Shown: positions 35,754 through 44,860 of the stretch, in pieces
Numbering within the stretch: position 1 is the stretch's first letter
Layout of the letters: the number at the start of each line of letters is the position of its first letter
NCBI GenBank assembly: GCA_965247705.1
Contig: CBDFHV010000079.1
Location: forward strand, 62,001-126,000
DNA length: 64,000 nt
Reading direction: 5' to 3'
Source: CBDFHV01 sp965247705
GTDB lineage: Bacteria > Pseudomonadota > Alphaproteobacteria > Rhodospirillales > CAMCUA01
The notes under the pieces: model-generated
Seen by the model: the letters and a program-made list of their open reading frames with translations, nothing else
Told to the model about the DNA's origin: nothing
Databases searched by the model: none
Position numbers and translations under genes: made by a program

Positions 35754-36812
35754 ATGTTGGAGCGGATTAGAATTCTCGTCGTTGACGACGATCCCTACAA
35801 CGTCGACATCCTGGAACAGGAACTGGGGCATCTCGGCTACGAAACCGTCTCGGCGAACGATGGGGCGGAAGCGCTGAAGCAGGTAGCCGACAGCGCGCCC
35901 GACCTTATCATCCTCGACATCATGATGCCGGTGATGGACGGCTTCACCGTATGCCAGACCCTCAAGGCGGACGACAGCACGCGCCTGACGCCGATCATCA
36001 TCATGACCGCGCTGGGCGCCACCGAGGATCGGGTTAAAGGTATCAAAGCCGGCGCCGATGCTTTTCTCACCAAACCCGTCGCCAAGCAGGAGCTTTTGGC
36101 CCAGATCGAAACCGTGCTCTCGCAAAGGCGCGCGGTGCACGACAAGCTCAACGAAGCCAAGCGGGAACGCGACCTTCTGGCCCAGTTCGTACCGCTGGTC
36201 GTGGATGAGCTGATCCGCGCCAATCCCGAAGCGCCGGCGCTGGAGAAGCGCGAGCACGATCTCTCCGTCCTGTTCGTCGACATTGTCGGTTACACCCGCC
36301 TGAGCGAGTTCCTGTCGGCCGAGACCGTCCACGACGTGGTGGAGCGCTATTTCTCCGCCTTCTTGGACTGTATCCACGACGGTGACGGCGACATCTGTGA
36401 AACATCGGGTGACGGGCTGATGGTTTATTTCCACGACCCGGACCCTGGAATTCATGCTGCCAGCGCCGTCAAAGCGGCCCTTGATGTGCTGGCGATCACG
36501 ACGTCATTGAACGAGGACAACCCAAATCCATTGGAGATCCGACTGGGGATCAATTCGGGAACTGCGCTGCTCGGATCATCGCGATATCAGGGCCGACAAG
36601 GCGATCGGCTCGTGTACACGGCGGATGGTCCTTTGATCAATCTTGCCGCCCGGCTGATGGGAGCGGCACAACCCAATCAAGTGATCGTCGGTGGCGAAAC
36701 CGCGCGCCGGGTGGAAGACGAATTTACCGTCCGCAACCTCGGGCTAAGGCAATTGAAAAACATCGCCGAGGCAGTAGATATCTATGAGGTTTGCAGGACA
36801 TGCGGGGAATGA
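35754..36812 (+). CDS. Response regulator fused to class III nucleotide cyclase
   Basis: A 352-aa two-domain signalling protein. The receiver domain (about residues 3-122) has ILVVDDDPYNVDILEQEL and the phosphoacceptor motif LIILDIMMPVMDG. A short helical linker leads to the cyclase domain (from about 165) with LFVDIVGYTRLSEF and ETSGDGLMVYF, the two metal-binding Asp positions. The second half has VYTADGPLINLAARL. Phosphorylation would control cAMP output. The receiver N-terminus resembles that of the upstream sigma-54 regulator (DDxPxNVDxLEQEL), hinting that the same kinase may phosphorylate both. Confidence 0.88.
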   Translation: MLERIRILVVDDDPYNVDILEQELGHLGYETVSANDGAEALKQVADSAPDLIILDIMMPVMDGFTVCQTLKADDSTRLTPIIIMTALGATEDRVKGIKAGADAFLTKPVAKQELLAQIETVLSQRRAVHDKLNEAKRERDLLAQFVPLVVDELIRANPEAPALEKREHDLSVLFVDIVGYTRLSEFLSAETVHDVVERYFSAFLDCIHDGDGDICETSGDGLMVYFHDPDPGIHAASAVKAALDVLAITTSLNEDNPNPLEIRLGINSGTALLGSSRYQGRQGDRLVYTADGPLINLAARLMGAAQPNQVIVGGETARRVEDEFTVRNLGLRQLKNIAEAVDIYEVCRTCGE

Positions 36813-37007
36813 GGAACGTCACGTGGTCTCTGAGGTGCTTGCCGTCCCTGCCCGTGGCGACGTCCTTCAACGGCGCGTATTCGAGAACTCTGGATGGGCA
36901 GGGAAGTTCGAACCTGCTGGCATATCGGTGCAGGGACAGAAGTTCTGGCCAGCCGCCGGCTTTGCCGTTATTCGACATCGTGGCGACCGGGCGCGGGCCG
37001 GCACTCC

Positions 37008-38696
37008 CTACTCGTCGGCCGCGGCACCGCCCTTGACGTCGCCCGGCTTCAGGCGGCTGGACCGCAGTTCGCCGGCGAGCTCGAGAATGGGGTAGGCGAC
37101 GGACGTCAAATGAGAGTTGATGCGCTTCAGGTCGCGCAAGATGTCCAAGTGCAGGGCGCTGGTTTCAATGCTCTCGATCCTGCCGGCGCGCAAGCGGGCG
37201 AAATGGCTTTCGGCGGCGGCCATCTCCATGTCGCGGAACTCGATCTTTTGCCGCAGCAGGTGCCGCGCCGTCTTGACGTCGCCGCCCAGAAAGACGCCCA
37301 TGGCGAGCTTCAGATTTTCCGTCAGTTGGGCGTGCAACGCCTGGATTTCCCGCCATCCTTCGTCTGAGAACTGAAGCTTCATCTTGATTTTCTTGGCCGC
37401 GAGTTCCAGCAGGTTCTTGTCGATAATATCGCCGATGTGCTCCAGATTGGTGGTGAAGGCGATTATGTCGACACAACGGCGGCTTTCTTCGTCGTCGAGG
37501 GATTCCCGGCTGACCTTGGTCAGGTAGAGCTTGATCGACTCGTGAAGCATGTCGACCATGTCGTCCATGCGCACCACGTCCGCCGCCATGCCGGCATCGT
37601 CGGTTTTGAAGACCTCCAGGGTCTGGCGCAGCATGGTCTCGATGTGGTCCGCCATGCGAAGCGTCTCCCGGGCGGCGCTGACCAGGGCGATGGCGGGCAC
37701 GTCAATCGCGTTCGAATCCAGGTACCGCGGCCGGCTGTCATCGTCGCCGGCGGGCGCATCGGGAAAGACCCGCGCGCACACGCGGGCCATGACACCGGTC
37801 AACGGCAGGAACACCAGTGCCAGCGCCACGTTGAACGCAGTATGGGCGTTCAACACGTGGCGCGCCGTATCCACGTCGAGGCGGGTCAGCAGGGACAGCC
37901 CGGGATCGATCAGCGGCAGGGCGACGGCGGCGCCGGCAAGCTTGAAAGCCAGATTTCCCAGCGGCACCCGCCGGGCCACCGGACCGCCCGAATATAACGC
38001 CGTCAGCGGCACAACCGCGCCACCCACATTGGCGCCGACGACAAGGGCAAGGGCGAGCGGCAGGGTAACCACGCCCGCCGCGGCGAGGGATACGATGAGC
38101 AGGATGATCGCCAGGCTGGAGTGGGCCAGCCAGGTGAGGGCGGCGGCGATCAGCACGGCCAACACGGGCTCTCCCCCAAGAACGGAGAGCAGTTCTGCCA
38201 GGGCGCTCGATTCGCGCATGGGTTCGGATGTCACCGCGAACAGCCGCAGTGCGACAAGCACCATGCCGAGCCCGACGGCAATGCGTCCAAAGGTGCGGGA
38301 GCGGAACCGTACCGAAGCCATGAAGCCGACCACGCCGGCGAACAGCAGCAGCGGCCCGACCCACCCCAGATCGAATGCCAGCACCTGGGCGACCAGTGTG
38401 GTACCCACATCCGCCCCCAGCATCACCGCAAGGGCCGCGCCGCCTCCGACCAGGCCCCGGGAGGCGAACGACGCCGTCATCAACGCCGTCGCCGTGCTGC
38501 TTTGGAGGATCGCGGTGACGCCGAGGCCGGTCAGCAGGGCGGTTGTGGAGTGGCGCATGCCGTGGCCCAGCGCCCGGCGCAAATCGGCGCCGAACGCCCG
38601 CACCATGCCCGTATGCACCATGCGGATTCCCCACAGCAGGAGGGCCGCGGTACCCAGCAGATTGACAAACACCTCTGTCGCCGATGTGGCGGTCAT
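37008..38696 (-). CDS. Na/Pi cotransporter family protein with PhoU-like domain
   Basis: A 562-aa protein. The N-terminal transporter has two inverted Na/Pi repeats (GTAALLLWGIRMVHTGM, LTGLGVTAILQSSTATALMT, and LAHSSLAIILLIVSLAAAGVV). The C-terminal third is PhoU-like (MDDMVDMLHESIKLYLTKVSRESLDDEESRR and helices after it). Such fused proteins take up, or help export, inorganic phosphate. The ATG at 38696 begins MTATSATEVF. It converges with the cyclase gene and has no partner in the window. Confidence 0.9.
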   Translation of the reverse strand: MTATSATEVFVNLLGTAALLLWGIRMVHTGMVRAFGADLRRALGHGMRHSTTALLTGLGVTAILQSSTATALMTASFASRGLVGGGAALAVMLGADVGTTLVAQVLAFDLGWVGPLLLFAGVVGFMASVRFRSRTFGRIAVGLGMVLVALRLFAVTSEPMRESSALAELLSVLGGEPVLAVLIAAALTWLAHSSLAIILLIVSLAAAGVVTLPLALALVVGANVGGAVVPLTALYSGGPVARRVPLGNLAFKLAGAAVALPLIDPGLSLLTRLDVDTARHVLNAHTAFNVALALVFLPLTGVMARVCARVFPDAPAGDDDSRPRYLDSNAIDVPAIALVSAARETLRMADHIETMLRQTLEVFKTDDAGMAADVVRMDDMVDMLHESIKLYLTKVSRESLDDEESRRCVDIIAFTTNLEHIGDIIDKNLLELAAKKIKMKLQFSDEGWREIQALHAQLTENLKLAMGVFLGGDVKTARHLLRQKIEFRDMEMAAAESHFARLRAGRIESIETSALHLDILRDLKRINSHLTSVAYPILELAGELRSSRLKPGDVKGGAAADE

Positions 38697-38953
38697 CGTT
38701 TGTTCCAGGTCACAGTGCTGCGATGAGGTGTCGGGCCAGCGGCCCGCCATGCCACCACATGTGCGTTCCTTGCTTGGACCACCGCGGCAAGCGATGGATT
38801 TTGCTCGTGGGCGTTCGGATGTGTTGGCCCCCGGGGTATTGTAGGGTCAGAAGGGCCTGTTCCGCAGCACATATATGGCGATCGAGTAGATCACCGAGCC
38901 GTCAGTCAGCATTTCCCGGGGCGGGAATCGGGTGGCGTTCAACCTTTGATCAT
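38697..38953. other. Gene-poor interval before the IS1595 element
   Basis: A short minus-strand frame (about 38843-38941) reads LNATRFPPREMLTDGSVIYSIAIYVLRNRPF and stops. It is protein-like at its C-terminal end and could be the tail of a gene lost or cut off when the IS inserted, but it lacks a clear start. Nothing else is recognised here. Confidence 0.35.
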
Positions 38954-40030
38954 CGTCCCTATCCGGTTAAAACAGGATCGGCCTAAATGTTCTTGTTATG
39001 TTCACGTAGAGGATGTAGGCTGATCGCATTGTCTCGGGCTTTTGGAGGGCGGTGCGATGGGCAGGATGTTGGCGTTTCAAGAACGGCACGGATCGGAAGC
39101 GGCCTGCATCGAGGCGCTGGCCCGGCTGCGCTGGCCGCAGGGCTATGTCTGTGCCCGCTGCGGCGAACGGCGGAGCTACCGAATGACGGCGCGGCCCAGG
39201 ATCTTCGAATGCGCCCGTTGCGGTCATCAGGAATCGGTGACGGCGGGGACGATCTTCCACCGCACCCGCACGCCGCTCCGCAAATGGTTCCTGGCGGCGT
39301 GGTGGATGGCGCGCGACAAGCGTGGGGTCTCGGCCCTTTTGCTGTCCCGCGAGTTGGATCTGCGCTACGAGACAGCGTGGCTGATGGCTCATAAGCTGCG
39401 TCATGCCCTGACGGAGCGCTCGGAATTTCCGCTCGAGGGCTTGGTCGAGGTCGACGAGAGTTATTATGGCGGGCGCGGCAAGCCGGAGAGCCGGGGCCGG
39501 GGCCTTTCCAACCCGAACAAGAGCCTGTTGGTGATGGCCGTCGAGAAGCGGCCGGTCGGGCCGGGCAAGGGCATCAAGGGAAGCGGCTTCGTCGCCGGCC
39601 GGGCGCGGCTCGCCATCCTCCCGGCGGCCACCGCCCGCGAGCTGGGCGGCTTCGTGCGCGCCTCGGTCAGGCCCGGAAGCCGCCTCGCCAGCGACGCCTT
39701 CAAGGGGTACGCCGGACTCCGCGACACCTATCGCCACCACCCCGTCGTGCAAGGCGAAGGCAAGAATGCCGAGCGCTTGATGCCGGTCGTCCATGTCCTG
39801 TTTTCCAACGTGAAGACCTGGCTCAACGGCACCTATCACGGTGTCGGCGCCAAGCACCTGCCGCGCTATGCCCGGGAATGGAGCTACCGCTTCAACCGCC
39901 GCACACGCATCACCGATCTGGCCGACTTCGTCCTCCGCCGCGCCATGGACCAACCCACCATCACCTACAAGGAGCTGGTCGACAGTCTTCAACCGCAGGG
40001 TGCGCTACCTGCTTTAACCGGATAGGGACG
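38954..40030 (+). mobile_element. IS1595-family insertion sequence, 1077 bp
   Basis: Perfect 18-bp terminal inverted repeats (CGTCCCTATCCGGTTAAA at 38954-38971 and its complement at 40013-40030) are flanked by 8-bp direct repeats TTGATCAT (38946-38953 and 40031-40038). The 8-bp duplication and the ISXO2-like transposase place it in IS1595. Ends, gene and duplication are intact, so it is recent and may be active. It landed on the stop codon region of the SDR gene without changing the protein. Confidence 0.92.
39057..40025 (+). CDS. IS1595-family transposase (ISXO2-like)
   Basis: A 322-aa transposase. An N-terminal zinc ribbon carries CARCGERRSY and CARCGHQESVTAGTIFH. The catalytic domain has EVDESYYGGRG, SDAFKGYAGL and VHVLFSNVKTWLNGTYHGV, matching the DDNK/DDE positions of the ISXO2 group. 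The ATG at 39057 follows a GGAGGG site. It is a single, complete reading frame filling the element. Confidence 0.93.
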   Translation: MGRMLAFQERHGSEAACIEALARLRWPQGYVCARCGERRSYRMTARPRIFECARCGHQESVTAGTIFHRTRTPLRKWFLAAWWMARDKRGVSALLLSRELDLRYETAWLMAHKLRHALTERSEFPLEGLVEVDESYYGGRGKPESRGRGLSNPNKSLLVMAVEKRPVGPGKGIKGSGFVAGRARLAILPAATARELGGFVRASVRPGSRLASDAFKGYAGLRDTYRHHPVVQGEGKNAERLMPVVHVLFSNVKTWLNGTYHGVGAKHLPRYAREWSYRFNRRTRITDLADFVLRRAMDQPTITYKELVDSLQPQGALPALTG

Positions 40031-40034
40031 TTGA

Positions 40035-40817
40035 TCATTCGTAGGTGCCGATGACGTTCTGGTCGAAGTCGATCAGGGAGCCGGTCATCATTTGCGAGGA
40101 ATCGCTCAACAGATAGACGGCCATGGTCGCCACGTCGTGGGGCTTGATCAGCCGGCCGAACGGCTGCGCCGCTTCGGCCTCTTCGAGCCAATTGTCGGGC
40201 CGGCCGTCCTCCTGTTGGATGACGTGTTCGCCCGGGCTGTCGGTCCAGCCGATGTTGACCCCGTTGACACGGATGCGATCCCAACGGAGTGCGTTGGCCA
40301 TGTTCTTGGTCAGGGTGGCCAGCGCCCCTTTCGAGGCGCAGTAGGCGGTGATGAAGGGCTGTCCGCCATGGCTCGACATGGTGATGATGTTGACGATGCT
40401 GCCGGCCCGCCCCGTCGCTTTCCAATGGGCCACGGCCTCCTGCGCCAGGATGAACGGCGCGCGGGCATTGACGGCGAAAATGCGGTCCCACAGGTCGACC
40501 GTCGTATTCTCGATGGTTCCCCGGTCGGTGAGGCCCGCCGCGTTGACCAGTCCGTCGAGCCGCCCGAAATGGGCCAAGGTCTTGCGCGCCACGTCGCGGC
40601 AGGCTTCGGCGTCCTCGAGGTTCGCCGGGACAAACAGCGCCTCGCAACCGAGCCGGATCAGATCCGCCGCCACCTGTTCACCCCGTTCCCGGTTGCGGCC
40701 GGTGATGCCGATGCCCGCGGCGCCGGCCTCGCGGGCGGCGCGAGCGATGGCCTCGCCGATGCCTTGGGTCCCGCCCGTGATCAGGACGATTTTTCCGGCC
40801 AGATCCAGCGTTACCAT
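40035..40817 (-). CDS. Short-chain dehydrogenase/reductase (SDR)
   Basis: A 260-aa Rossmann oxidoreductase. The NAD(P) motif is VLITGGTQGIGEAI, NAAG is in LVNAAGLTD, and the catalytic Ser/Tyr/Lys are in ITMSSHGGQPFITAYCASKGAL. The frame is open upstream but belongs to the overlapping gene. Its ATG overlaps the stop of the Gfo/Idh/MocA gene (TGATG), so the pair is cotranslated. The stop at 40035 lies within the IS target duplication. Sugar or polyol oxidation is suggested by the partner gene. Confidence 0.92.
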   Translation of the reverse strand: MVTLDLAGKIVLITGGTQGIGEAIARAAREAGAAGIGITGRNRERGEQVAADLIRLGCEALFVPANLEDAEACRDVARKTLAHFGRLDGLVNAAGLTDRGTIENTTVDLWDRIFAVNARAPFILAQEAVAHWKATGRAGSIVNIITMSSHGGQPFITAYCASKGALATLTKNMANALRWDRIRVNGVNIGWTDSPGEHVIQQEDGRPDNWLEEAEAAQPFGRLIKPHDVATMAVYLLSDSSQMMTGSLIDFDQNVIGTYE

Positions 40818-41824
40818 CAGCCCTCTCCGCCAATCTCGGAGACCGCGACCGGCCTCTTCTCGCGCAAGGAGCGAAACGCCGCTTCGGCGAGGACCAGTGC
40901 CTGCCGCCCGTCCTTGGCGCCGACCGGCACGGAAGTCCCGTCCGTGACCGCGGTGACGAAGGCCGCCATTTCCGCCTTGTAGGCCTCCGCGTAGCGTTCG
41001 AGGAAGAAATACAGCGGCTTTTCCGTCGTCACCGCGTCGCCATCGGCCAGTTCCACCGACGTGGGTTTGAGATTGTCCGCCAGCAGCCGGCCCTTCGACC
41101 CATGAACCTCGATCCGCTGGTCGTAGCCATAGGTGGCGCGGCGGCTGTTGTTGATATGGCACAGCCGGCCCGACGGCGTGCGCATGATGACCATGGCCGA
41201 ATCGATGTCGCCGGCCCCGGCAACTGCGGGATCCACCAGCGAACTGCCGTAGGCGAAGACTTCCTCCGGTTCCTCGCCAAGAAGCCACCGCCCCATGTCG
41301 AAATCGTGGATGGTCATGTCGCGAAACAGGCCGCCGGATACCGCCAAATATTCGATCGGCGGCAACCCCGGATCGCGGCTGGAGATGACGACCTGTTCCA
41401 CATCGCCGATGGCGCCCGAATCGATGCGCTCGCGCACCGCCCGAAAGCTGGGATCGAACCGCCGGTTGAAGCCGACGAACATGGGCACGCCCGCCTTCGT
41501 CACCGCGGCGAGGCAGGCGTCGACCCGATCCAGGGCCAGGTCGATGGGCTTTTCGCAGAAAATAGCCTTGCCAGCGCGAGCCGCCGCGATCGCCAGGTCG
41601 GCATGGGTATCCGTCGACGATGCGATGACCACCGCGCCAACCTCGGGGTCGGCCAGAGCGTCCTCGCGGCTGGTCACCGTCGCGCCATGCCGTTCCGCCA
41701 GCGCTGCCGCGGCGGCAGGGTCCACGTCGACCAGGAATTTCAGCCGCGCCCCTTGCATCTGGGCGATGTTGGCGGCATGGATGGCGCCGATACGGCCGGC
41801 GCCGAATTGGGCGAAGTGAAGCAT
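40817..41824 (-). CDS. Gfo/Idh/MocA family dehydrogenase (inositol dehydrogenase-like)
   Basis: A 335-aa NAD-dependent sugar/inositol dehydrogenase. The NAD motif is FGAGRIGAIHAANI, the catalytic lysine lies in FCEKPIDLALDR, and the C-terminal substrate-site segment is GGLFRDMTIHDFDMGRWLLGEEPEEV. It is closest in pattern to inositol 2-dehydrogenases (IolG/Idh). Coupling to the SDR, and the inositol-phosphatase-family gene 168 bases away, divergent, support a role in polyol metabolism. Confidence 0.9.
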   Translation of the reverse strand: MLHFAQFGAGRIGAIHAANIAQMQGARLKFLVDVDPAAAAALAERHGATVTSREDALADPEVGAVVIASSTDTHADLAIAAARAGKAIFCEKPIDLALDRVDACLAAVTKAGVPMFVGFNRRFDPSFRAVRERIDSGAIGDVEQVVISSRDPGLPPIEYLAVSGGLFRDMTIHDFDMGRWLLGEEPEEVFAYGSSLVDPAVAGAGDIDSAMVIMRTPSGRLCHINNSRRATYGYDQRIEVHGSKGRLLADNLKPTSVELADGDAVTTEKPLYFFLERYAEAYKAEMAAFVTAVTDGTSVPVGAKDGRQALVLAEAAFRSLREKRPVAVSEIGGEG

Positions 41825-41992
41825 TGAGGCTTTCGTCCTTCCGTACCTGTCGGCATGCCTTCGTTGGCGGCACCCTCAACGGCTACATAGCTGTACGGGC
41901 GCTGGCTTCGTCAACGGCAAATCGCCAAGGATCCGCCACCACGCCACGCGGCCGGCTAAAGCGGACCACAACCAGTAAGGGTTCCCTTCGCC

Positions 41993-42775
41993 ATGGATGA
42001 CTTGACGACCCGGTTTCACGTGGCTTGCGCGGTCGCCCATGAGGCCGCCGATATCGCGCGGCGGCAATTCCATTCTCGCGATACCCGGCAATTTGTGCTC
42101 AAGGGGCCGCAGGACTATTTCACCGAAGCGGACGGCGAGATCGAGCGGTTGATCATCCGGCGGATCGGCGAGGTCTTTCCCGACGACGCATTTTTCGGCG
42201 AGGAAGACAGCGGCACCATCGGCGAGCGCACCTGGGTCATCGACCCCATCGACGGCACGGCGAATTTCTCCCGGGGCAATCCCTATTTCGGCATCTCCAT
42301 CGCCCTTGTGCACGACGGCCAACCGGTGGTCGGCGTGGTCTGCAACCCCATGGCCCGGGAGCTGTTTGCCGCCTCCCGCGGCGGTGGGGCGACGGTGAAC
42401 GGCCGGCCCCTGGCCGTCAGCGAGGTTGCGGAGATGAACCGCGCCACCATCGAGCTGGGGTGGTCCCTGCGCCGGCCGATCGCCGACTACGTGGCCATGG
42501 TCGATCGGGTCACCGCCACCGGCGCAGGTTTCACCCGGGGCGGTTCCGGCGCCCTGGGCCTCGCCTACGTCGCCGCCGGGCGGATCGACGGATATGGCGA
42601 GCTGCATATCAACTCGTGGGACTGCCTGGCCGAGATCGTCCTGGTGCGCGAAGCGGGCGGCTGGGTCAACGACTTCATGGCCGGGGATGGCCTGACCCAG
42701 GGGAATCCGTTGCTTGCCTGCACGCCGGCGCTTCGCGGGCCCCTCATCGAAGCTACCGGCATCGGCACCTATTGA
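41993..42775 (+). CDS. Inositol monophosphatase family protein
   Basis: A 260-aa Mg-dependent phosphatase. The metal-site motifs are FFGEEDSGTIGERTWVIDPIDGTANFSRGNPYFG and the C-terminal HINSWDCLAEIVLVREAGG. It is a second paralogue beside 8375-9211 and is clearly different in sequence. Neighbouring oxidoreductases hint at inositol or related polyol phosphates, which is not shown. The end overlaps the convergent DUF1194 gene by 7 bases. Confidence 0.9.
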   Translation: MDDLTTRFHVACAVAHEAADIARRQFHSRDTRQFVLKGPQDYFTEADGEIERLIIRRIGEVFPDDAFFGEEDSGTIGERTWVIDPIDGTANFSRGNPYFGISIALVHDGQPVVGVVCNPMARELFAASRGGGATVNGRPLAVSEVAEMNRATIELGWSLRRPIADYVAMVDRVTATGAGFTRGGSGALGLAYVAAGRIDGYGELHINSWDCLAEIVLVREAGGWVNDFMAGDGLTQGNPLLACTPALRGPLIEATGIGTY

Positions 42776-43566
42776 TCCATGTAATCCAGCGACAAGCCGT
42801 CGCCCACATCGCAAGGCGGTGCCGCGCGCGTGGCCGCGGGGACGAGGCGGGCTGGCGGCGCGGCGCCGGAGATTTCCAGGATCAGCTTGCGGAGGACGGC
42901 GCCGGCGAAATCGTCGAAGTCGCGGGCCACCACCATGAAGGCGCCGACGCCGCCGATGACGCAGTTCCGATAATAGAGATCGAGGCCCGGCGTCGGCGGC
43001 GTGCCCCGGGGACTGGGACGGTCGTTGACGACCGGAAGGCCGTTGATGGTGATACCGGCGGCGATCGCCGCGTCCCGGGCGTGGATCACCAGCCGCCCCC
43101 AGTTGTTGGGGCCATCGCCCGATATGTCGATGACCTTGCGGGTGCCTGAAAACCCGTTGCGCTCGAAATAGGGGACGGCGAAGTCGATGGCCTCGGAAAT
43201 CCCGGTACGGCGCGCCGTTTCGTACGGCACCGCGCCCAGCCTGTCGGCGAAAACCTGGGCGCTTTGCGCGTCCTCGATAATGGTCCAGTCGTTGATCACC
43301 TTGATATGGCCAAAGCCCGCCCATTCGTAATATGCGACCGCGATGCGGCCCATGGGGCCGCGCCGAATGGCGCTTACCACCCGGGGATGGCGAAAGGCGG
43401 CGATGTAGCCCTGCCGCTGCAGCATCGCCTCCCTCTCATCGATGCTGCCCGATACGTCGACCGCGAGAACCAGCTCCAAGTCCACGGACTGGGCAGCCGA
43501 CCCATGGGGCGCCGTGGCAAAGGCGGCCGCCAGGATGAGTCCCGGCACGGTGCGTCTCATCGTCAT
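42769..43566 (-). CDS. DUF1194 (von Willebrand A-like) secreted protein
   Basis: A 265-aa protein with a signal peptide (MTMRRTVPGLILAAAFATAPHGSAAQ) and a VWA-type fold. The MIDAS motif is DVSGSIDEREA. Further family segments are GRIAVAYYEWAG and TRKVIDISGDGPNNWG. DUF1194 is a mostly alphaproteobacterial family of unknown function, probably periplasmic. It stands alone on the minus strand with the NIPSNAP gene upstream. Confidence 0.9.
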   Translation of the reverse strand: MTMRRTVPGLILAAAFATAPHGSAAQSVDLELVLAVDVSGSIDEREAMLQRQGYIAAFRHPRVVSAIRRGPMGRIAVAYYEWAGFGHIKVINDWTIIEDAQSAQVFADRLGAVPYETARRTGISEAIDFAVPYFERNGFSGTRKVIDISGDGPNNWGRLVIHARDAAIAAGITINGLPVVNDRPSPRGTPPTPGLDLYYRNCVIGGVGAFMVVARDFDDFAGAVLRKLILEISGAAPPARLVPAATRAAPPCDVGDGLSLDYMDQ

Positions 43567-43588
43567 GTGCGGCGTTCTCCCGACGCTG

Positions 43589-43900
43589 TCACTTGGTTGG
43601 CGAGAACGCCGCCGGGGTGAGGAAAAAACTTTCCTGATGAACCAGATAGGGAAGCAAGTGCCCGACCGCCGGCCCCCACTCAGGATCCTGGCCCAGCTTC
43701 GTCCGTTGCACCGTGCGGTGGCCCAAGTCGTCGTAAGCCCAGATGAAGACGACCGCGTTGAGGGTGCCGGATTCTGTCAACCAGCAGCCGATCAGCGTGG
43801 CGTAGCGGGTGATAACGGGAAGGCAGGTGTCCTCGTAGAGTTTGAGGAACTCTGGGCCCTTGCCGGGCGTCACGCGATAAGTGCGGTGCTCGAAAATCAT
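43589..43900 (-). CDS. NIPSNAP family protein
   Basis: A 103-aa dimeric alpha/beta-barrel protein. MIFEHRTYRVTPGKGPEFLKLYEDTCLPVITRY and GTLNAVVFIWAYDDLGHRTVQRTKL are typical of NIPSNAP. Such genes often accompany catabolic clusters and may act on small aldehydes or as stabilising proteins; the function is unproven. It diverges from the TetR gene. A TetR operator lies 66 bases upstream of its ATG at 43900, so it is probably in the same regulon. Confidence 0.88.
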   Translation of the reverse strand: MIFEHRTYRVTPGKGPEFLKLYEDTCLPVITRYATLIGCWLTESGTLNAVVFIWAYDDLGHRTVQRTKLGQDPEWGPAVGHLLPYLVHQESFFLTPAAFSPTK

Positions 43901-43965
43901 CGCTCGGTCTCCTTTTGCTGGCTCGTTCGACTTTAGTCCCGGCGGCGGGATGAGGAAAGGTATTG

Positions 43966-43979
43966 TCGTCAAGTGACGA
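43966..43979. promoter_or_regulatory. TetR-type operator, site 1
   Basis: TCGTCA-AG-TGACGA is a perfect 14-bp palindrome between the divergent NIPSNAP and TetR genes. It matches site 2 (44862-44875) in 16 of 19 aligned positions over TGTCGTCAxxTGACGAxTT. The position suits control of both divergent genes. Confidence 0.7.
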
Positions 43980-44100
43980 TTTGTATGTAGCGATGGCCGT
44001 GGGACCTGGTGTAGGGTTGGTCGCCACCGGCCACCGATAAGGGGACCGCCACGCGGCGGACGCCGGCAAGCTCCCCCGGAACGAGGATTCAGGCAAGGAC

Positions 44101-44808
44101 ATGAGGGCGAAATCGACGGCGCTGGCCCAAGACAATGGGCCGAAAGCCATGACGAAAGGCAAGCCCAGGGCGAGCGGCCCCCGCAAGCGCCTGCCGTTCG
44201 CCGAGCGCCGGGCCCTGATCCTGAAGCAGGCCGAGGATTTCTTCTCCGAGTACGGATTGACCGCCCAGACCCGGGCCCTGGCCACCGCCTGCGGGATCTC
44301 GCAACGGCTCCTGTACCGCTTTTTTCCGACCAAGGAGGCGTTGCTCGACGAGGTCTACGGGGACGCCATTCTGGGGCCCTTCAAGGCCGTGTGGTTCGAC
44401 AAGCTAACCGATCGTTCCCGGGGAATCGAAGAGCGCCTGGTCGATTTCTACCAGGACTACTTCTCGACCGTTCTCACCCGCAAGTGGCTGCGGCTGTTCC
44501 TCTATTCCTCGCTGGCCGAGGGGAGAATGGCGCCCAACTATATCGCCGCCATCATCACCCGGCTGATGACCGTCATGGCCGAGGAAGTGGCGACCGAATT
44601 CAAGATTACGCTGCCGGATGACGAGGCCCTCGTCCACGAGATCGCCTGGACCCTGCACGGCACCGTCTCGCACTTCGCGATCCGTCGGCACCTCTACCAC
44701 GCCAGTCAGGAGGTACCGGCGGAAACGGTGATCACCATTCACGTACGCTCCTTCCTGGCCGGCTTCCCGGCCATGGTTCGCCAGTACCAGGAGTCATCCC
44801 GGCCATGA
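44101..44808 (+). CDS. TetR family transcriptional regulator
   Basis: A 235-aa regulator. The N-terminal HTH is ILKQAEDFFSEYGLTAQTRALATACGISQRLLYRFFPTKEALLDEVY. A helical ligand-binding domain follows. It is flanked by two copies of one palindrome, which are its likely operators. The downstream ABC transporter and molybdenum hydroxylase genes form the likely regulon, with their substrate or a product as inducer. Confidence 0.92.
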   Translation: MRAKSTALAQDNGPKAMTKGKPRASGPRKRLPFAERRALILKQAEDFFSEYGLTAQTRALATACGISQRLLYRFFPTKEALLDEVYGDAILGPFKAVWFDKLTDRSRGIEERLVDFYQDYFSTVLTRKWLRLFLYSSLAEGRMAPNYIAAIITRLMTVMAEEVATEFKITLPDDEALVHEIAWTLHGTVSHFAIRRHLYHASQEVPAETVITIHVRSFLAGFPAMVRQYQESSRP

Positions 44809-44860
44809 TCCTTGCCGGGGACGATAAGCAGCCATGGAATAACAGGATTTCGTGATATAT

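Noticed and set aside
40035..41879. 614-codon frame fusing sequence upstream to the SDR
   Set aside because: Only the last 260 codons are SDR-like. The rest overlaps the Gfo/Idh/MocA gene in another frame. The ATG at 40817 with TGATG coupling is better.
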